Source of the DNA: Lingula anatina | Lineage: Eukaryota; Brachiopoda; Lingulata; Lingulida; Lingulidae | DNA: 64,000 bases | NCBI RefSeq assembly: GCF_001039355.2 | Contig: NW_019774303.1 | Coordinates: 394,131 to 458,130, forward strand | Direction of reading: 5' to 3' | Part shown: positions 27,484 through 40,500 of the stretch, piece after piece | Layout: every line of letters begins with the position of its first letter | Position numbering within the stretch: the first letter of the stretch is position 1 | Program-made: the position numbers and the translations under genes | The notes under the pieces: generated by a model | What the model was told of the DNA's origin: nothing | Databases searched by the model: none | Seen by the model: the letters and a program-made list of their open reading frames with translations, nothing else

Positions 27484-27632
27484 CCTACCAGGGATATGTT
27501 AATGAATGCTTCAATATCTCACATACATTTCAATTGAGACAAACAAAAAACATTTCACTTATATCAATCTCCCTTACAGTTTCAGATTGATATAGAATTA
27601 GCAAAATATATCAAAATACCCATCCTCCTCCA

Positions 27633-30600
27633 TTAGTGACTAGCCCAAGCATTCACATCTGCTGTCAATACCCCAGTTTCAACTAATAAAGCTATTACCA
27701 AGAATGCCACATAGAGAGACCACAAATATATGGAATAACACTTGCCAATTCGGAACCGGAGAATCGGAAGGAGTATGAATGATGACAGCAAGCTGAAGCA
27801 TAGAGATGCTGCCAGTACAATTTCTTGCAGTGATAGCACCACCTATGGAAAAATAATTATAATGATAACAATGAACAAGTTTTATAATTAGAAATATTTA
27901 CAGAAAACACTGGATTTAATTTAAATCAATAATGTCATGTGAAAACTCGACTTAATAACTTAAATCATGATTTTCATAGCAAGCATCACCTTGATGGGAA
28001 AGATGAAGAAGTTTTATGCTATCTAATAGTATAACTAAAAACAGTTTGGTACTTACTGTCATTTGGTATAGCCCTGTGTTTGCTCCCTGTTTTATTGTCC
28101 CTATAGTAAACGGAATACCAACACCCAATAATAAATCTAAAGTTAAAGCTAAGGAAAAGGTACATATTATAGGCTCAGCTCCAATCCTTTTCTTGGAGTG
28201 TCTTAGTCTATATCATAAATTTTACATCAAAGCCTAGAATAATAACTAAAATTAACTGAAAACAAGACAAATGTAATTTGTGTAGGCTAGCAAAATTTAG
28301 GAAAAGGATACTAAAGAGAGGTCCTCCAAAGCATGCTGAAATCCCCATCCTAGGAAACCCCTGTCTTGCCATCACTGTGTCAGCAATCAAATCTAAAATC
28401 AGAATATATGTAATGAGTACAAAATAAATCTAATACTGAATATTCTCACAAACCTGATATGTTCTCACAGGTCTTTAACTTCTGAAGGCTCCATCATGTT
28501 GCACTCAGTATGAGAAAACTATATCAGAAACAGTAATTTTTCTAATAGCTTACCTCCTATACTGTTACCCCATGCTAATAATGTTAGTCCTAGAATTGCA
28601 TTACTTATCCCGAAGACAATACCAAACATCTGAAAGAATGAGAATAATATCAAATCTAATACCAGTTAGGATCAGAAAAAGATATCAATTTTTAATTGAT
28701 TATATGGGATACTGGTACCTTAAAAAGACACAATGTTTTAGAGACAAATTTGACTTACTTTAATAGCTTTTCCATATCATATGTTTTGTTAATCAAAAGT
28801 TATGTCTAAATTATGAGTGTTTAAAATTACCTGTAAGAGATTAACTATCTCATTAGCTATAGAATAAATCCATATCACAGACACCACAAATCCCATAAAA
28901 GAAAAAGCCTAAAAAAGAATAAGAGTACTAGATAAAAGCATGTCATGATTTCTGAAAAAAAAAAAAAAGAAAAAAAAAAAACAGTTCAAATTGGTATACT
29001 GATGTTTGGTGACATATAAACCCCACCCTCCAATGCTAAACCAACTGCCCGTAACGTCCTGCATAATGCATTCAGAATATCAAGGAGGAAGGGGATGACT
29101 TGAACCCCCCACCCTCAACCCCCATTACTCTAAAACTCAGGATGGGCCTATAAGGCAGGGATGCAATACATCATTGAATAAACTGGTCCTAAGTGTATTG
29201 GTGAGAAGTGCTGAATGTGGAACTATATTGGGACAGTGCCTTGCTTAATACAAATTATTTTTAAGAATCCTATACCATTCTGTATCTCCCCACCCAGTAA
29301 GTGACTACTTCTGTAAGTAACTGACAGTGTCTTGGACTCCCAGCCCCATTCTGTGTAAGTATACAAAAGAAACTCTATTAAAGTAAAGTTTATTATCCTT
29401 GTACTTTGATATCAACTTACTGGATGGTATATTGGTGGTTCGTCCTTCTGTGATGTACATGATACTGCAAGTGCTAATAGCAGACCCAGAATAAGCACAA
29501 ATACACCTGCTGGAATGTTGCCAACCATTTTAAAAGCACCTAAAAGAGAAATAAAAGTTTATATGTTCTGTTATACTGAAAGTAAAAAGTTTTTGAAAAC
29601 AACAGAAAAATGGAACAAATTCCACAAAATGATTACATAAAAAAACATACAAAATATCATAAGTAATAAATAAATTGAATACATATTTTATCAAAGAGCT
29701 TTTTTGGTCTGATTCTCATTATTAACAAAACAAAGCAATATAAATGGTTAAAAAAGTCACATATATCAAATTAGCATTCTTCTTTTTACTAATATTTTTT
29801 ACACACCATTTGTAAGAAGAGCACATGCTACAGGAGCTGTTATACAGTGTAGTGTGTTCAGAGGTCTGTTCCAGTTGGCTTTGTTTTGTTCTTCATCAAC
29901 TACAGGAATAGTCAGCTTCAATATGAGTACAAGAGGGCTCTGAATATATAAATTCAAATGGATGGAAAAAAAAGCCATTGCATCCCTGAGGTTAATTTTT
30001 CAATCTTAATTCTTTTGCTCACAAAAAAGGAAATGTGAAAAGTGGTGTAAATCAATGGATTTTTTTTCTTAAAATCTTTAATTGATACTATGTTAATGTA
30101 TACCTCTTTTCCTTATTTCAAACAAAATAGAAAGATGAGTATGAGTACTTACTTTGAAAATCTCATATACTCTTGCATACCACTTCATTTCTGGCCACTC
30201 TTCTGTATTAACTGGATTTAAAGCTGTTAAAAATTCCATAAATTGAGATGATGCTGGCTGACGAATGTCAGTCAAGGGGGTCAGTTCACTCTCTGTAACA
30301 TAAGAGATGAAGCTTTGTTATATGAACAAACAGAAAATTTTACTTTTTTCATAATGTGAACTAATTCTGCTCTAGTCCTGCTGTGGCGACATGAATAGAT
30401 GCAGATGATTGCATTATATTTTTATACATATTTCTAATTTTCTTATTTTCTCATGAAAATGTTCACTTGCAAACTAACAAAAAGTGCCAATGTATCCTCC
30501 ATTATGCATACTACAAGATAAAAGTTATTTACTCAAATGAAATAAGATTTATAAGTTTTGTGGGGGGAGTCAAAATTTCATGGGGGATGACTGGGGAGTC

Positions 30601-33600
30601 ACCTTTTAGGGGAGTCAGATATTCATGGTACACTGGACTGTGGGCATTTTTCCCATTCAAGCTGTTTCTGAGACCCAATAACATTATCAACATTTAAGTG
30701 ACATATATTCGACAACATTACTAACCACTGTCCACTGTACTGATTTGAGGCCTTAGAGTACCATTTTCTGGATGCCCTAGGGCAGCAGCAGTTGATATGT
30801 GTTCAGCAACTCGTGCAAAGTCTGGAAGGGAAGGAATAAACAAGGTTTGATGAAAGATAAATGACATAATGAAATATGGGTGACTTATAATTATGAGAAA
30901 CAGAATATTGACACAATTTTTTGGGTACTGGTTTTAGTGCAAGCTAGTATAGTAAAAAAAGGTTTTATGGTGTAATAGGACTGTATACCAAAGAAGCAAG
31001 CAACCTGAGGCACATTGAGCACTATTAGTTATATCTTGGTAATATCAGTAAAAACTCCAATTTTCACTGCTATACAAATTATGAAGTAACTTCAAATCCA
31101 CTACAATAAAAATGTGTATTTTCACCAACTTGGGTTGTTTTGTAGCAATTCAATGGTACCCCTACTGTAAACAAGTGGTAAAATAAAAAAAGAAAATATT
31201 GATGTTGTAAACACTTCTTAACCTTTCACTGCCTTATCAGACCTGACTGCTAAGCCCTCTCTAGTGTGGTGACCATGGACTGGAGGTACCTCGTAGGACT
31301 GCCCAAAGGGAAATGAACCAACTTCATCTTCATTCTCCTCATTTACAACTTTTGCCTGAATGGCTAAATGTAACAAAGTAACATATTGCAGGCATCATTC
31401 TGGACAGACAGCATGAAAATAATCTTGATTTCACTTTCTCTGTGCCATAACATTAAAATCAAGAAGGATAAACCATTTTAAGAACCAATTTATAATTTTT
31501 TAAACCCAAATAAATGATAAGTTTTTTGACATCTGCATACTTTATTAAGAAGTACTGAACAGCTAACCAACTACAATTTAATGGGCAATTTAAACGACAA
31601 AGCAAGATGGATATCTTAGTGGTTTATATTTTTGAATAAAATTTAATATGATATCACACTTGTGCCTTATTTCTAAACAAAGGCAAACATGGTTTATCTA
31701 CAATATATATCTAAATTATTTTAATCATTGTTTTTGATAATACTTACATCCCCTTATATCGTCTCCCTCTCTTTTCCTGTGTTTTTGATAAATGAAACGG
31801 CCAATAACTACCACTGCCACATATACAGCATATATAACCAGGTAGGCTGATAATAAACAAAAGATAAATATAAAGATAAAAATTCTTACAAAACATCTCT
31901 AATAAGTCATTGCTAACACTGAAAAATCACAATACATTTTCATCTAAAACTGAACAATTTTCAGTGTAATAATTTCAGATACAAAACATTGGTTCGTATT
32001 TTATTTTCCAATTGACAGATTGAACTTACCTACGGCTTCGAGTAAATCTATTTTTCTATCCCAAAGCATATAAAATGTGAACCACAGTGCTAAAATATAA
32101 AAGCCTATGTCCCTCAAGAATGGTCTCTCCATCACATGGAATGAGACAACAAAAGCTACAGCACCAGTGACTATTGTGGTCACAAACATCCCTGCACCTG
32201 TAGGAAAAGTCAAAGCCTGTCACAATGTTTCTCATAAATTCCTTTGAAGAGAAGTTATTTTCTTATTAGTTAAAGAGATAAATGCTATAGTAAGTCAATA
32301 TTTAACACAGGTTATTTTATGAAAAATACCCTAAAATTTTTCAAGGTGACCTGATAACAGGTGATACATTCTAGCAAGAAGAAAATGTTATGATATAAAA
32401 TTTTATCTACATTCTATACAATCAGTACATCTTACAGTCCCAGGTTAATATTAATTCAATGATAATAATAATAATATAACATTCAGACCAAAGGGTCTCT
32501 TTATTTTTAACTGGAAAGTAACATAAGTAACATTGAATATAAAGACATATTTTGGACATACCTAACAGGGCTCCAAAGGCCAGTCCTGCATTACCATTTT
32601 TGGCATTTCCAATGGCAGATATTGCTGAAAAAACATCCGGGGCACCATTTCCAAAGGCAAGAAGTGTCACACCTTATTGAGTGTTAAGGATGATGTGGTA
32701 TGAATTATACTGATGTTACAGTAAGTAGTTTAAGTTCAAACATTTTCTTTTAAATGTGTTAAAAAAGACAATAAATCAAGTCTTGAAAAAATCCGAAGCA
32801 TTTAATTTCTCGATATGCAAAGTGAACCATTAACAATTTTTTTATCAGTTGTGACTGTGGCTGCTCTCCTTATTATAATGAATACAATATAAATTAACCT
32901 TATCCAACTAGAGTTTTGCATAGATGAGATCACAGGTGTGTTATAGCCTGTGAGATTTAACATTAATATATATCTGTCATACTGAATAGATGACAATGTT
33001 CAAAAGATGTAATTCGTATTGTTTGGCTTGGAAGCATTAGACATTCAAATGGAATAACTCCTTCTTTTAAAAGTATAAAACATACATAAATAAACATGTT
33101 ATAGGAAGTTTTCAAGATAAAGTAAGCAAGAAATGAATGAATACAAATATCATAAATAACTGAAAACATACATTGTTACTCAATAAAAAATCTAATATAC
33201 ATAAAGCATAATGGACTAGTTATTGCAATCTCCATTATGAAGCACACCTTCATCTTTTGGACTAAAGCTACATTTAACTGTTTTCTTATAGAAAATAAAG
33301 GATATTGCTATGTTGTGGCTCAGTCTTAGCACCTTGCTTATTACAGCTAGTGATGGACAGAAGCTAGAAAATAGAAAAAAAAAGCTATCAAATAGACAAA
33401 GCTGATATAACAGGTAGATAGCATAGTGGAAATTGCTGGCATGAGTTATTCTATACAGCATATTATGAAAACGTTTTTGGTCCTTTCCATCTGATGCCCA
33501 ATTTTACCATGACTTGCTTAGTTGAAAATGCTAATCAATCACAAAACCAACTTTGTTTTGATACAAAAATTCAGTTCACATACAGTTAAACAATTAAACT

Positions 33601-36600
33601 AGATTTAAAAAAAAATACCCTAGAATTGTGAGTGGCTAGTCAATTAAAGCACTTGCCAAACCACATGTGCAGTTGCATTGCCAAGAATGCTTATACATAT
33701 CACAATTTGTTTTAACTTGTATATTTTGAGAATATGAATGTTTCAGGGCTAATGTTATTCAACTTACAATTCATCAGCAGTAACAGCAAGCCCAATAAAC
33801 AGGAACAACCACCAGAAAAACTGTGAGAAATGTTAAAGGAGAAATTGTCAAACAAACAGTAAAAATATAAGTATCTGTGAAATTCTTGATTAGTAATATG
33901 TAATTAAATAAAAATTATGTGTAATGTCGAGGTGCAATCAAGACAAAATGCACCCAAAATGAATCTTTTGGTAAGCTTAGCATTAGCACTAATTTGTACT
34001 GAAGGTGCAAAATGTAAACAATTATGAAGTTACATTATGTCACATAATATAACATGACTTCATCCTTGTCACCCATAATGTTATCAGATGATAATAAACC
34101 TCAATGTCAAGCATGAGGATTTTTCATAATGAATTAAACTGATAATTCAATCTATTTGAGTCAATTATTGAATATCTAAATTGAATCACATTGAGACAAA
34201 CAGCATTATCAGTATCTAGTGTTCGAAATATTACTTGTACAGCTGACAAAATTACGTAAATCATTGGCAAATAAGTGACAGATTGGAACCAAATATCATG
34301 TGCCCCACTTTAGGGTCACGTTATCAACATTATCTTTATAATAATTATTGAAATAGTGTTACCATTATGCATGCTCCGTCACATGCTACAAACGAAACAG
34401 TGACCTTAAAGCTTATTCTAGATAGTTAAATACTGTACTCCAAAGTTACAGCTGAAGTACTAGTTCTTGTCAGATAACAAATTAAGGCCATCAGGTCATG
34501 TGAGCCATGAGCACAGGTTTAGCCCTGGAAAGGGCTTCTGGTTGAAGTTAGACTGTAATGCATCATCTCATTCTGTGCATTTGCTTATAAAGTTTATGGG
34601 CTCATATCTGCTTCAACTCGGCAGGGACTCTTATTGAATGCAATCAACTTAACAGATTAACATGTTCCCCTTGTTTCCAACATAGTAATATAATAACCAG
34701 CTTTTCTGTATTCTACTCTGCACCAGGAAGAGGTGTGTTAATCTGTTCATCTACTAGTAACTGCATTCAACGAGAGTCCCTGGAGTTGGACTGATCTTTG
34801 AGAATGATATAGTTTCATTGGGAGTGAGACCTATGACAGTTGATAAGTATATGCTCATAAATAAATCCCATGCTTCAGGTTCAATATGCCCAACTTCTTC
34901 ATTTTCAAATCCCTATTATGTGATAATGTGCATGCTTTTTGGAAAACTCTGGCAAGTCCTGTAAAGCACATGCAGATATGCATCCAGTCATCTTGATTTT
35001 ATTGGTCTTGTTCTGTAGAAGGGCCAGTGATGCAGCTACAATAGAGCTATCTACATTTGTGATTAGCATGGTAGTTTTTTTTATAAAATGTTGTTAAGTT
35101 CAGAGCTTTAGACACAAAAACTGGGCATGCATAGCAATTTGAAAATTAAGAAGCTGACCTATACCTATTCTGAAACTTAAGCTTATAAAATGTCTTCCTT
35201 AAAACACTGCACCACAGAATATTTCCAAATTCTGGTCTTATCTTTTCATAATATTCTTGTACTTACAAACAAGATCACTCCAAATGGAACTAATGATGGG
35301 GAGAAATTGCAATAAACTACTTCCAAGTAGTTCACAAAGCCTTCATCAATGGCACAATCTTCAGTGTTCTGTACAAAGGAACATGTTCCATTTGCTGGCT
35401 GTTTATGAACATCACCACACTGTAAAAAATGGAAAAAAAAATGTCAAAAGCTTTTATATCTCTGCATTAATATAACAGAACAATCCCCATGTGAACATTT
35501 TTGGTATTAGATGTACAGTGTATGACGCAGTGGTGTAAGACATGGTTCCAAAGATTAAAACCAGACCTGGCACTAGTATGTGTATGTTTTCCATTTTCCA
35601 TTTCATCGTAATATGAAACAGCAACCTTTTTTCAGTTGAAAAACTGAGAACCAATCCTGTAACAAGAAGAGAAGAACACAGAATGAGGCTGCAGTTTATT
35701 TACATATGTATAGTATCCTGCTGATCATACCTACAAATACAACATACCTTGTAAAATAAATAATCTAATTTGAAAATTTTCTAAAACTTGACCTGCATTT
35801 TAAAACTATGGATGACTCCAGCAAGCTTTAAAAAAAGTAATAAGAATGCCTGGACCAGGTAAATGCCAAAAGGTTAAAATATTTTTCACACATGCACTAT
35901 ACTGTAGGATTTTGCAGGTCCAAAAGCCCAGGAAATTTGAAAACTCATCTGTTATATGTACACCATGCATTTCAAATGCCAACCATGCAACAACGGTCGA
36001 GACATTGGTAAGAAGTTGACCATCACAGAACCCTAGTCCTGAGGTAAGATTATTAGGACTGCTATCAAGGATTAATAGTGCATTCACATTAGAAAGGTTC
36101 ACTATGATAACATCACACCTTCTCCAAGATGCTAGTATGAATGGGGTTATGTGCAGGCACTACTGCCACTACAGTTGAGAGTTCAGATGTCATTTGAATT
36201 GGTATATTTGGTTTATAATGATGCCCATGGCCTAGCTACTGCTTGTCATGAAGTCAATCAAAAATACTGCTAGCTTATAGGCTAAACTAGAAAATGAAAG
36301 TTGTGATTAAGACTATATTTTCTCTTCCTTGAAGAAATGAAACTTCCTTTTCTGTTGTATCCATTGACTAATAACGGAAAACACTTTGATTGCTTTCCCT
36401 CACTTATGCCCTACAAGAACCATTAAAAAATTTTATCACTCCAAATCTGAAAACTTTCAGTGCTGTATTGGTCTAGGGAAGTTTACCCGCATCCCTCTTC
36501 TGAGTGTAAGATAACTGCAAAATCAACTTCAATGTTCAAAATCTGTAGACTGGGGTTAATATTAATGACTTGTCATTGAACGTCAGTTAAATCAATAAAA

Positions 36601-36884
36601 ACTTACCAAACTATGCCAACATACGAATTACGGTAAAAAATTGATAAATGTACGACATATATATTGTCAAATCTTACATCAACATCTTTGTCGTCTGCTA
36701 GCACCACGGCTAGTTCCTGGTTTTGCTGCAGCAGTTTTCTCAAGTTTGGACTCTGTTGTGGCTCTTCGTTTACTGCCACCTTCTTAAAAGTTTTTAATGA
36801 ATGCTGCAATGCCGTATTAATAAATACAACCAGAATGAAAAATGCAGAGACAATACATGCCTTAACTGCAACACGAGTCTTCAT
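27633..36884 (-). CDS. SLC8B1: Mitochondrial Na+/Ca2+ exchanger NCLX
   Basis: Cation/Ca2+ exchanger that extrudes matrix Ca2+ across the inner mitochondrial membrane in exchange for Na+. Exons in gene order: 36678-36884, 35267-35419, 33768-33820, 33306-33363, 32562-32673, 32030-32197, 31748-31846, 31223-31363, 30726-30821, 30153-30292, 29807-29939, 29421-29539, 28831-28908, 28554-28629, 28312-28392, 28057-28136 and 27633-27842 (TAA), for 667 residues (human 584). Phases agree throughout. The alpha-1 repeat has TLLAFGNGAPDVFSA and the alpha-2 repeat has LTLLAWGNSIGD followed by ARQGFPRMGISACFGG, both with the cation-coordinating Gly-Asn core. The N-terminal domain keeps paired Cys (CGDV, GTCSF, EDCAIDEGF, YCNFSPSL), as in NCLX. 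A hydrophobic segment follows the chosen ATG; the frame is open 92 codons further up, so a longer N-terminus is possible. The acidic, His-containing loop between the two halves matches the family's regulatory loop. Two introns are U12-type. Confidence 0.95.
28137..28311 (-). other. U12-type GT-AG intron in SLC8B1 alpha-2 region
   Basis: On the minus strand the intron starts GTATCCTTTT, matching the U12 donor consensus RTATCCTTT at every position. It ends with TTCCTTAGC about 13 bases before TTTAG, one base from the U12 branch consensus TTCCTTAAC. It has no long polypyrimidine tract next to the AG. It splits the codon in FGGPLF-N in phase 1 and is 175 bp long. Confidence 0.85.
32674..33305 (-). 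other. U12-type AT-donor intron in SLC8B1 alpha-1 region
   Basis: The exon ends at the Ala of SHNIA, and the intron begins ATATCCTTTA, a perfect AT-type U12 donor. Near the other end, at 32683-32690, is TCCTTAAC, the U12 branch motif. No GT donor lies in the right place. To keep frame with the next exon (GVTLLAFGNG) the intron must end at AA just before GGTGTGACA, giving AT-AA; one missing G in the assembly would make it AT-AG. AC ends nearby would break the frame. Length is 632 bp. Confidence 0.8.
34612..34790. repeat. MITE-like inverted-repeat element in SLC8B1 intron
   Basis: Arms of about 50 bp at 34612-34664 and 34735-34790 are inverted copies with some mismatches. Each contains a form of CTCTTATTGAATGCA and AACAGATTAACA. 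The total length of about 180 bp and lack of coding sequence fit a MITE. The core is shared with the hairpin at 38294-38330. Confidence 0.65.
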
Positions 36885-37595
36885 ATTGCAATTAAAAGAT
36901 TCCGCGGACAACAAATAATCAACTCCACCACCATGATCATGTGGTCCATAAAATAAACAGCCTCTGTACCAGCGTTTTTCCGCTGATATCTTTTTTTTTA
37001 AATCGAGGCTGCCAAAAGGAGGATTTTCAACAAGATGATACACAAGTGTTGAATGACTGTGCCTCGTTTGTAACACAAAATAAAGTAAATGTATAAAGCA
37101 AAGTAATCGAAAAAGAGGCTTATAGGCAGAAAACATGACACTGGTCTGCGGGTTAAACAAGTTCAGCCCAGCACGTATGTGAGAAGACTTAGGTGAGGTC
37201 TACCGTGAAAGGTCAAGAGTCTGGCAAATTGTTTCAATGAATTTCATTGGCAAAGGAGTGGTGCTCTCTGCTATGTTTTCTAATCTGCCATTGGTTGCTT
37301 CGGTACATGCTTCTTTCGCGTGACCGAGTTTGAGTTCAGGCTGACTGTGTGAAGAAAAAAAATTGGTTCTTTGTGAAGTAATAGTAGGGCTCGACAGTAT
37401 GGGGACGTGCTACACCTCATACAAAAGAGATATAAACAGAACAGATATTCTGAAGACTATGGACGTTAAAACTAAAACACCAGATGTGTTTGTAACAGTC
37501 GGAGAAAGTTGAGTGCTTACAGTATATATAGTGTGCGTTCAATTCAAATCAGCTGATCCCTCTGCGTCAGACAAGAACAACGAAGATATAACATC
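36885..37595. promoter_or_regulatory. Divergent promoter between SLC8B1 and BCKDK
   Basis: 711 bp separate the two start codons, which point away from each other. Within it are two CCAAT boxes on the minus strand (37246-37250 and 37290-37294), an AGGTCA nuclear-receptor half-site (37210-37215) and a TATATA stretch about 70 bases before the BCKDK ATG (37523-37530). Part of the left end may be coding if SLC8B1 uses its longer N-terminus. Motif matches this short occur by chance, so only the head-to-head arrangement is firm. Confidence 0.6.
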
Positions 37596-40500
37596 ATGAC
37601 TTCGAAGTTAACACGGATTTTAGTTCAGACGAGCACAGTGCCTAATGCCATATATCTACAGAGTAGGACTAAATCTGATCACCTTAAAACCAATGAAAGA
37701 ACGAAGTCAATGTCTTCATATTACAATCAAAGTGCCATTGACAGCGCTGCAAAAAAGGTTTGTGATAATAATAATAATAATAATAATAGTAAAAGTCCTC
37801 TTAATAGATACCTGTTTTATAACTCACAGAAGGTATTATTTTTATGATAGCACATTATTTCAAGTAATTAAAGCAAATAATATGGATGAGCAAATTGATC
37901 AAACTGTTAATACTGAAGTAAATTAGTTGACATACAGTACAGTAGTAAGGGAAATGCCTCCCCTCCTCCTCTCTCTCCATCACCCCACCACCTTATGACA
38001 ATATCTGTTTATTTATCTAATGGCCAACCAAGGGTAAATGAGAACAAGTCGCCTTTTTTCCATCAAAGACACGCCTCGCTTTTTTCCCCCATGTACCTAC
38101 CTGCACACAGATACCAGCTCTCACACACATGATCAACTGCATATATTTTGTGCCCCATAGTTTGGCTTATTGGTTTGATGTACATTGTACGTCTAGTGCA
38201 GAAATTTATGTTCCTAATGGCAGGGAAGGATTGAATGACATACTAGTAAGAACCTTTCACAATGAATTTTGTTGATCTACTTAATCCACAGGGCTCTTGC
38301 TGAATCTAATCAGATTGCATTCAGCAAGAGTACATACAGAGTTGGCACACATTAGCTATAAGTCTACAAAATTCATTGAGAACATAGTTTAGGAAGTATA
38401 TAATACTTATGCATTGCAAAGGCTATTGTAAACCTCTGAAGTATACTGCAGTTGCAATGGCCATTTATTTTTTTAACAGGCTCAATAAGATTTCCTAATT
38501 TTACATCTCGGGGGGGGGGGGGGAAATTAAAATGTACACATGGTTTAGATTGTAGAAAGGGCTCTAGCCTTGGGTAGGTAATTAATAACGCCACGTGCAT
38601 TGCGCATTGCTTCCCGGTCATAGCAGGTCAGACTTGACAAAGCAGATAGGGAGAATGAGATGGAGAAAAGGTCTAACAGATGGTGACCAATAACAAAAAT
38701 AATACAGCAGTAGAACCTTTTGATTTTCAGATCATTATTAGCTAAAGATGCTGTTTTTTTATTGTACTTCAGTTTGTCAGTTGCACATATTTTGCCCTCA
38801 ACAATTTCAACTATGCAGTAACAGATTATGTCAGTCATTGAACATACAGATATCCAATGCCATTACTGTGTTCAGTGCATGATGTAAGTAGTAAATAATG
38901 CACTGTCCACGAGCCCGATATCACGATAGCATGCCGAGCACCAGCGAGCGAGGTAACAGTGCATTATTTGTCATACATACAAAGGGAAATCGTGCGTGTT
39001 CCCCACCCAAACCCCCTAACTTTGAATAGAACACGCTGATGTCACCGCGCATGGGGTGATATCAAAGAATGGACTTTCCCCGCGTATACTGACTAATTGT
39101 GGTCACCGTCCTATCATTTTCATTTACTTGAATGGTTTGTGGTTGCGTGTGTATTGACAGGGACATGGGTCAGTGTTTTTCTGCGAGTAGTTGGCTGATT
39201 TCCTGCCCATCTTTCGCACGTGGCATTCACTCCGTCTCATTCATTATGTCGGTCCCTGCAATCCTTTTGTTTAGATATCAGCCCCATGGTATGTATTGTG
39301 AAATTGGGCAAAATTCATAGTTGATAATCTTCAGATTTTGATTGCACTGTTGATCCATTTTGTATATTGATGGCTTGAATTAAAAATGAATAATGGGGTT
39401 TTTGTTTGCCTGCATTTTGTTATTATTACCCTAATTTTTGTCTCAAATCTGTTTATTTTTTCATTTCAGGCATCAGTTCGCCTAGTCCCCACCACAATGC
39501 TATATGCTGGCAAAAGCACAGATGGCTTACACATCCTGGTATTTAGAGTCTTTGTTTATTTATATTTTTTATGTAATATAGAATATTAAACATGGCTATG
39601 ACTGTGAAATGAAAACTTTTTATTATGGATGGAGATTATTGTACAGCCTGGTCAGTTACTGGTATTGTGTTACAGCCACCAGTTATGTACATTTTTAATT
39701 ATTAAGAACAGATAACTGCATATCTCATTGTCTGCCGCAATATTAGCTATGGCCTGATGCCTGTGCATATATTAGGAGTATTTCAGGCTGATAGCCACAC
39801 ATGAACCACATGTTACCTGCAAGGTTGTGTGGTATGGACAAGAATTAATGGATTTTTTGTGGGCTTCCCAAGATCACTCTTTTTTCAACTGTCTGTTATT
39901 GTAAAGGATTATGGTTATGACTTGCTAGTATCAATTTCTGATTATAGATATCATAGAACTACATAAGCGAGAACAAAACAAAGAAATGTTTTTGGAAAGG
40001 GGATAAGAGTCCACTGTGGACTCATTTGAACTTCTAACCTATGGTATGGGGTCACCTGCACTCAGCGGAAATCAATGTAGAAAGACTGTTTTATATGGCT
40101 TACATCCAAATCCTGAGACTAGCGAAATGATGTTAGTGTCTTTCACATTACATGGAATTTGATCTGTATTGTACGAAGTGAATGTGCTTACTATATAGAC
40201 TAGTTTAACTTGCAAGCTGTATTATACATACAAAGATTCATGTGTGCATTTTGGTAATCAATATCAGGAAGGGATGTTTTATTTGCCTTGAAACAAAGCC
40301 TTAGGAGCAGTTGCTTGATATATGCGTGGGTAAATGTTTTTAGGATCATGCCGTATTTCAGGATTTTCAGTCTTCATTTTGATTGTTTTTTCTTGCCTAA
40401 ATTTGATGAGAATTTGCTAGTAACATTCTCAGTATTTTTCAGTTTTTACAACTTTCACCCATGTGTATCGTATGCTAGTTTGATTTTGATTAGTAAACAT

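Larger units (their letters stand above)
24060..29868. repeat. Duplicated block, copy B (empty LINE site)
   Basis: Second copy of 17598-24058, about 5.8 kb. It continues without a break into the unique upstream exons of SLC8B1 at its right end, so it is the copy that forms the complete gene in this assembly. It lacks the LINE found in copy A. Outside the SLC8B1 exons and introns (24060-27632) I see no gene, only AT-rich non-coding sequence and short open frames that are shadows or chance. Confidence 0.9.

Noticed and set aside
17598-29868. Genuine tandem gene duplication of SLC8B1
   Set aside because: The N at the junction, the break inside an exon and the silent-only exon differences argue for allelic copies; not excluded without read data.
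36885-37160. 92 additional N-terminal residues for SLC8B1
   Set aside because: The frame is open upstream, but the downstream ATG is followed at once by the hydrophobic signal-type segment expected at the NCLX N-terminus. Kept only as an alternative.
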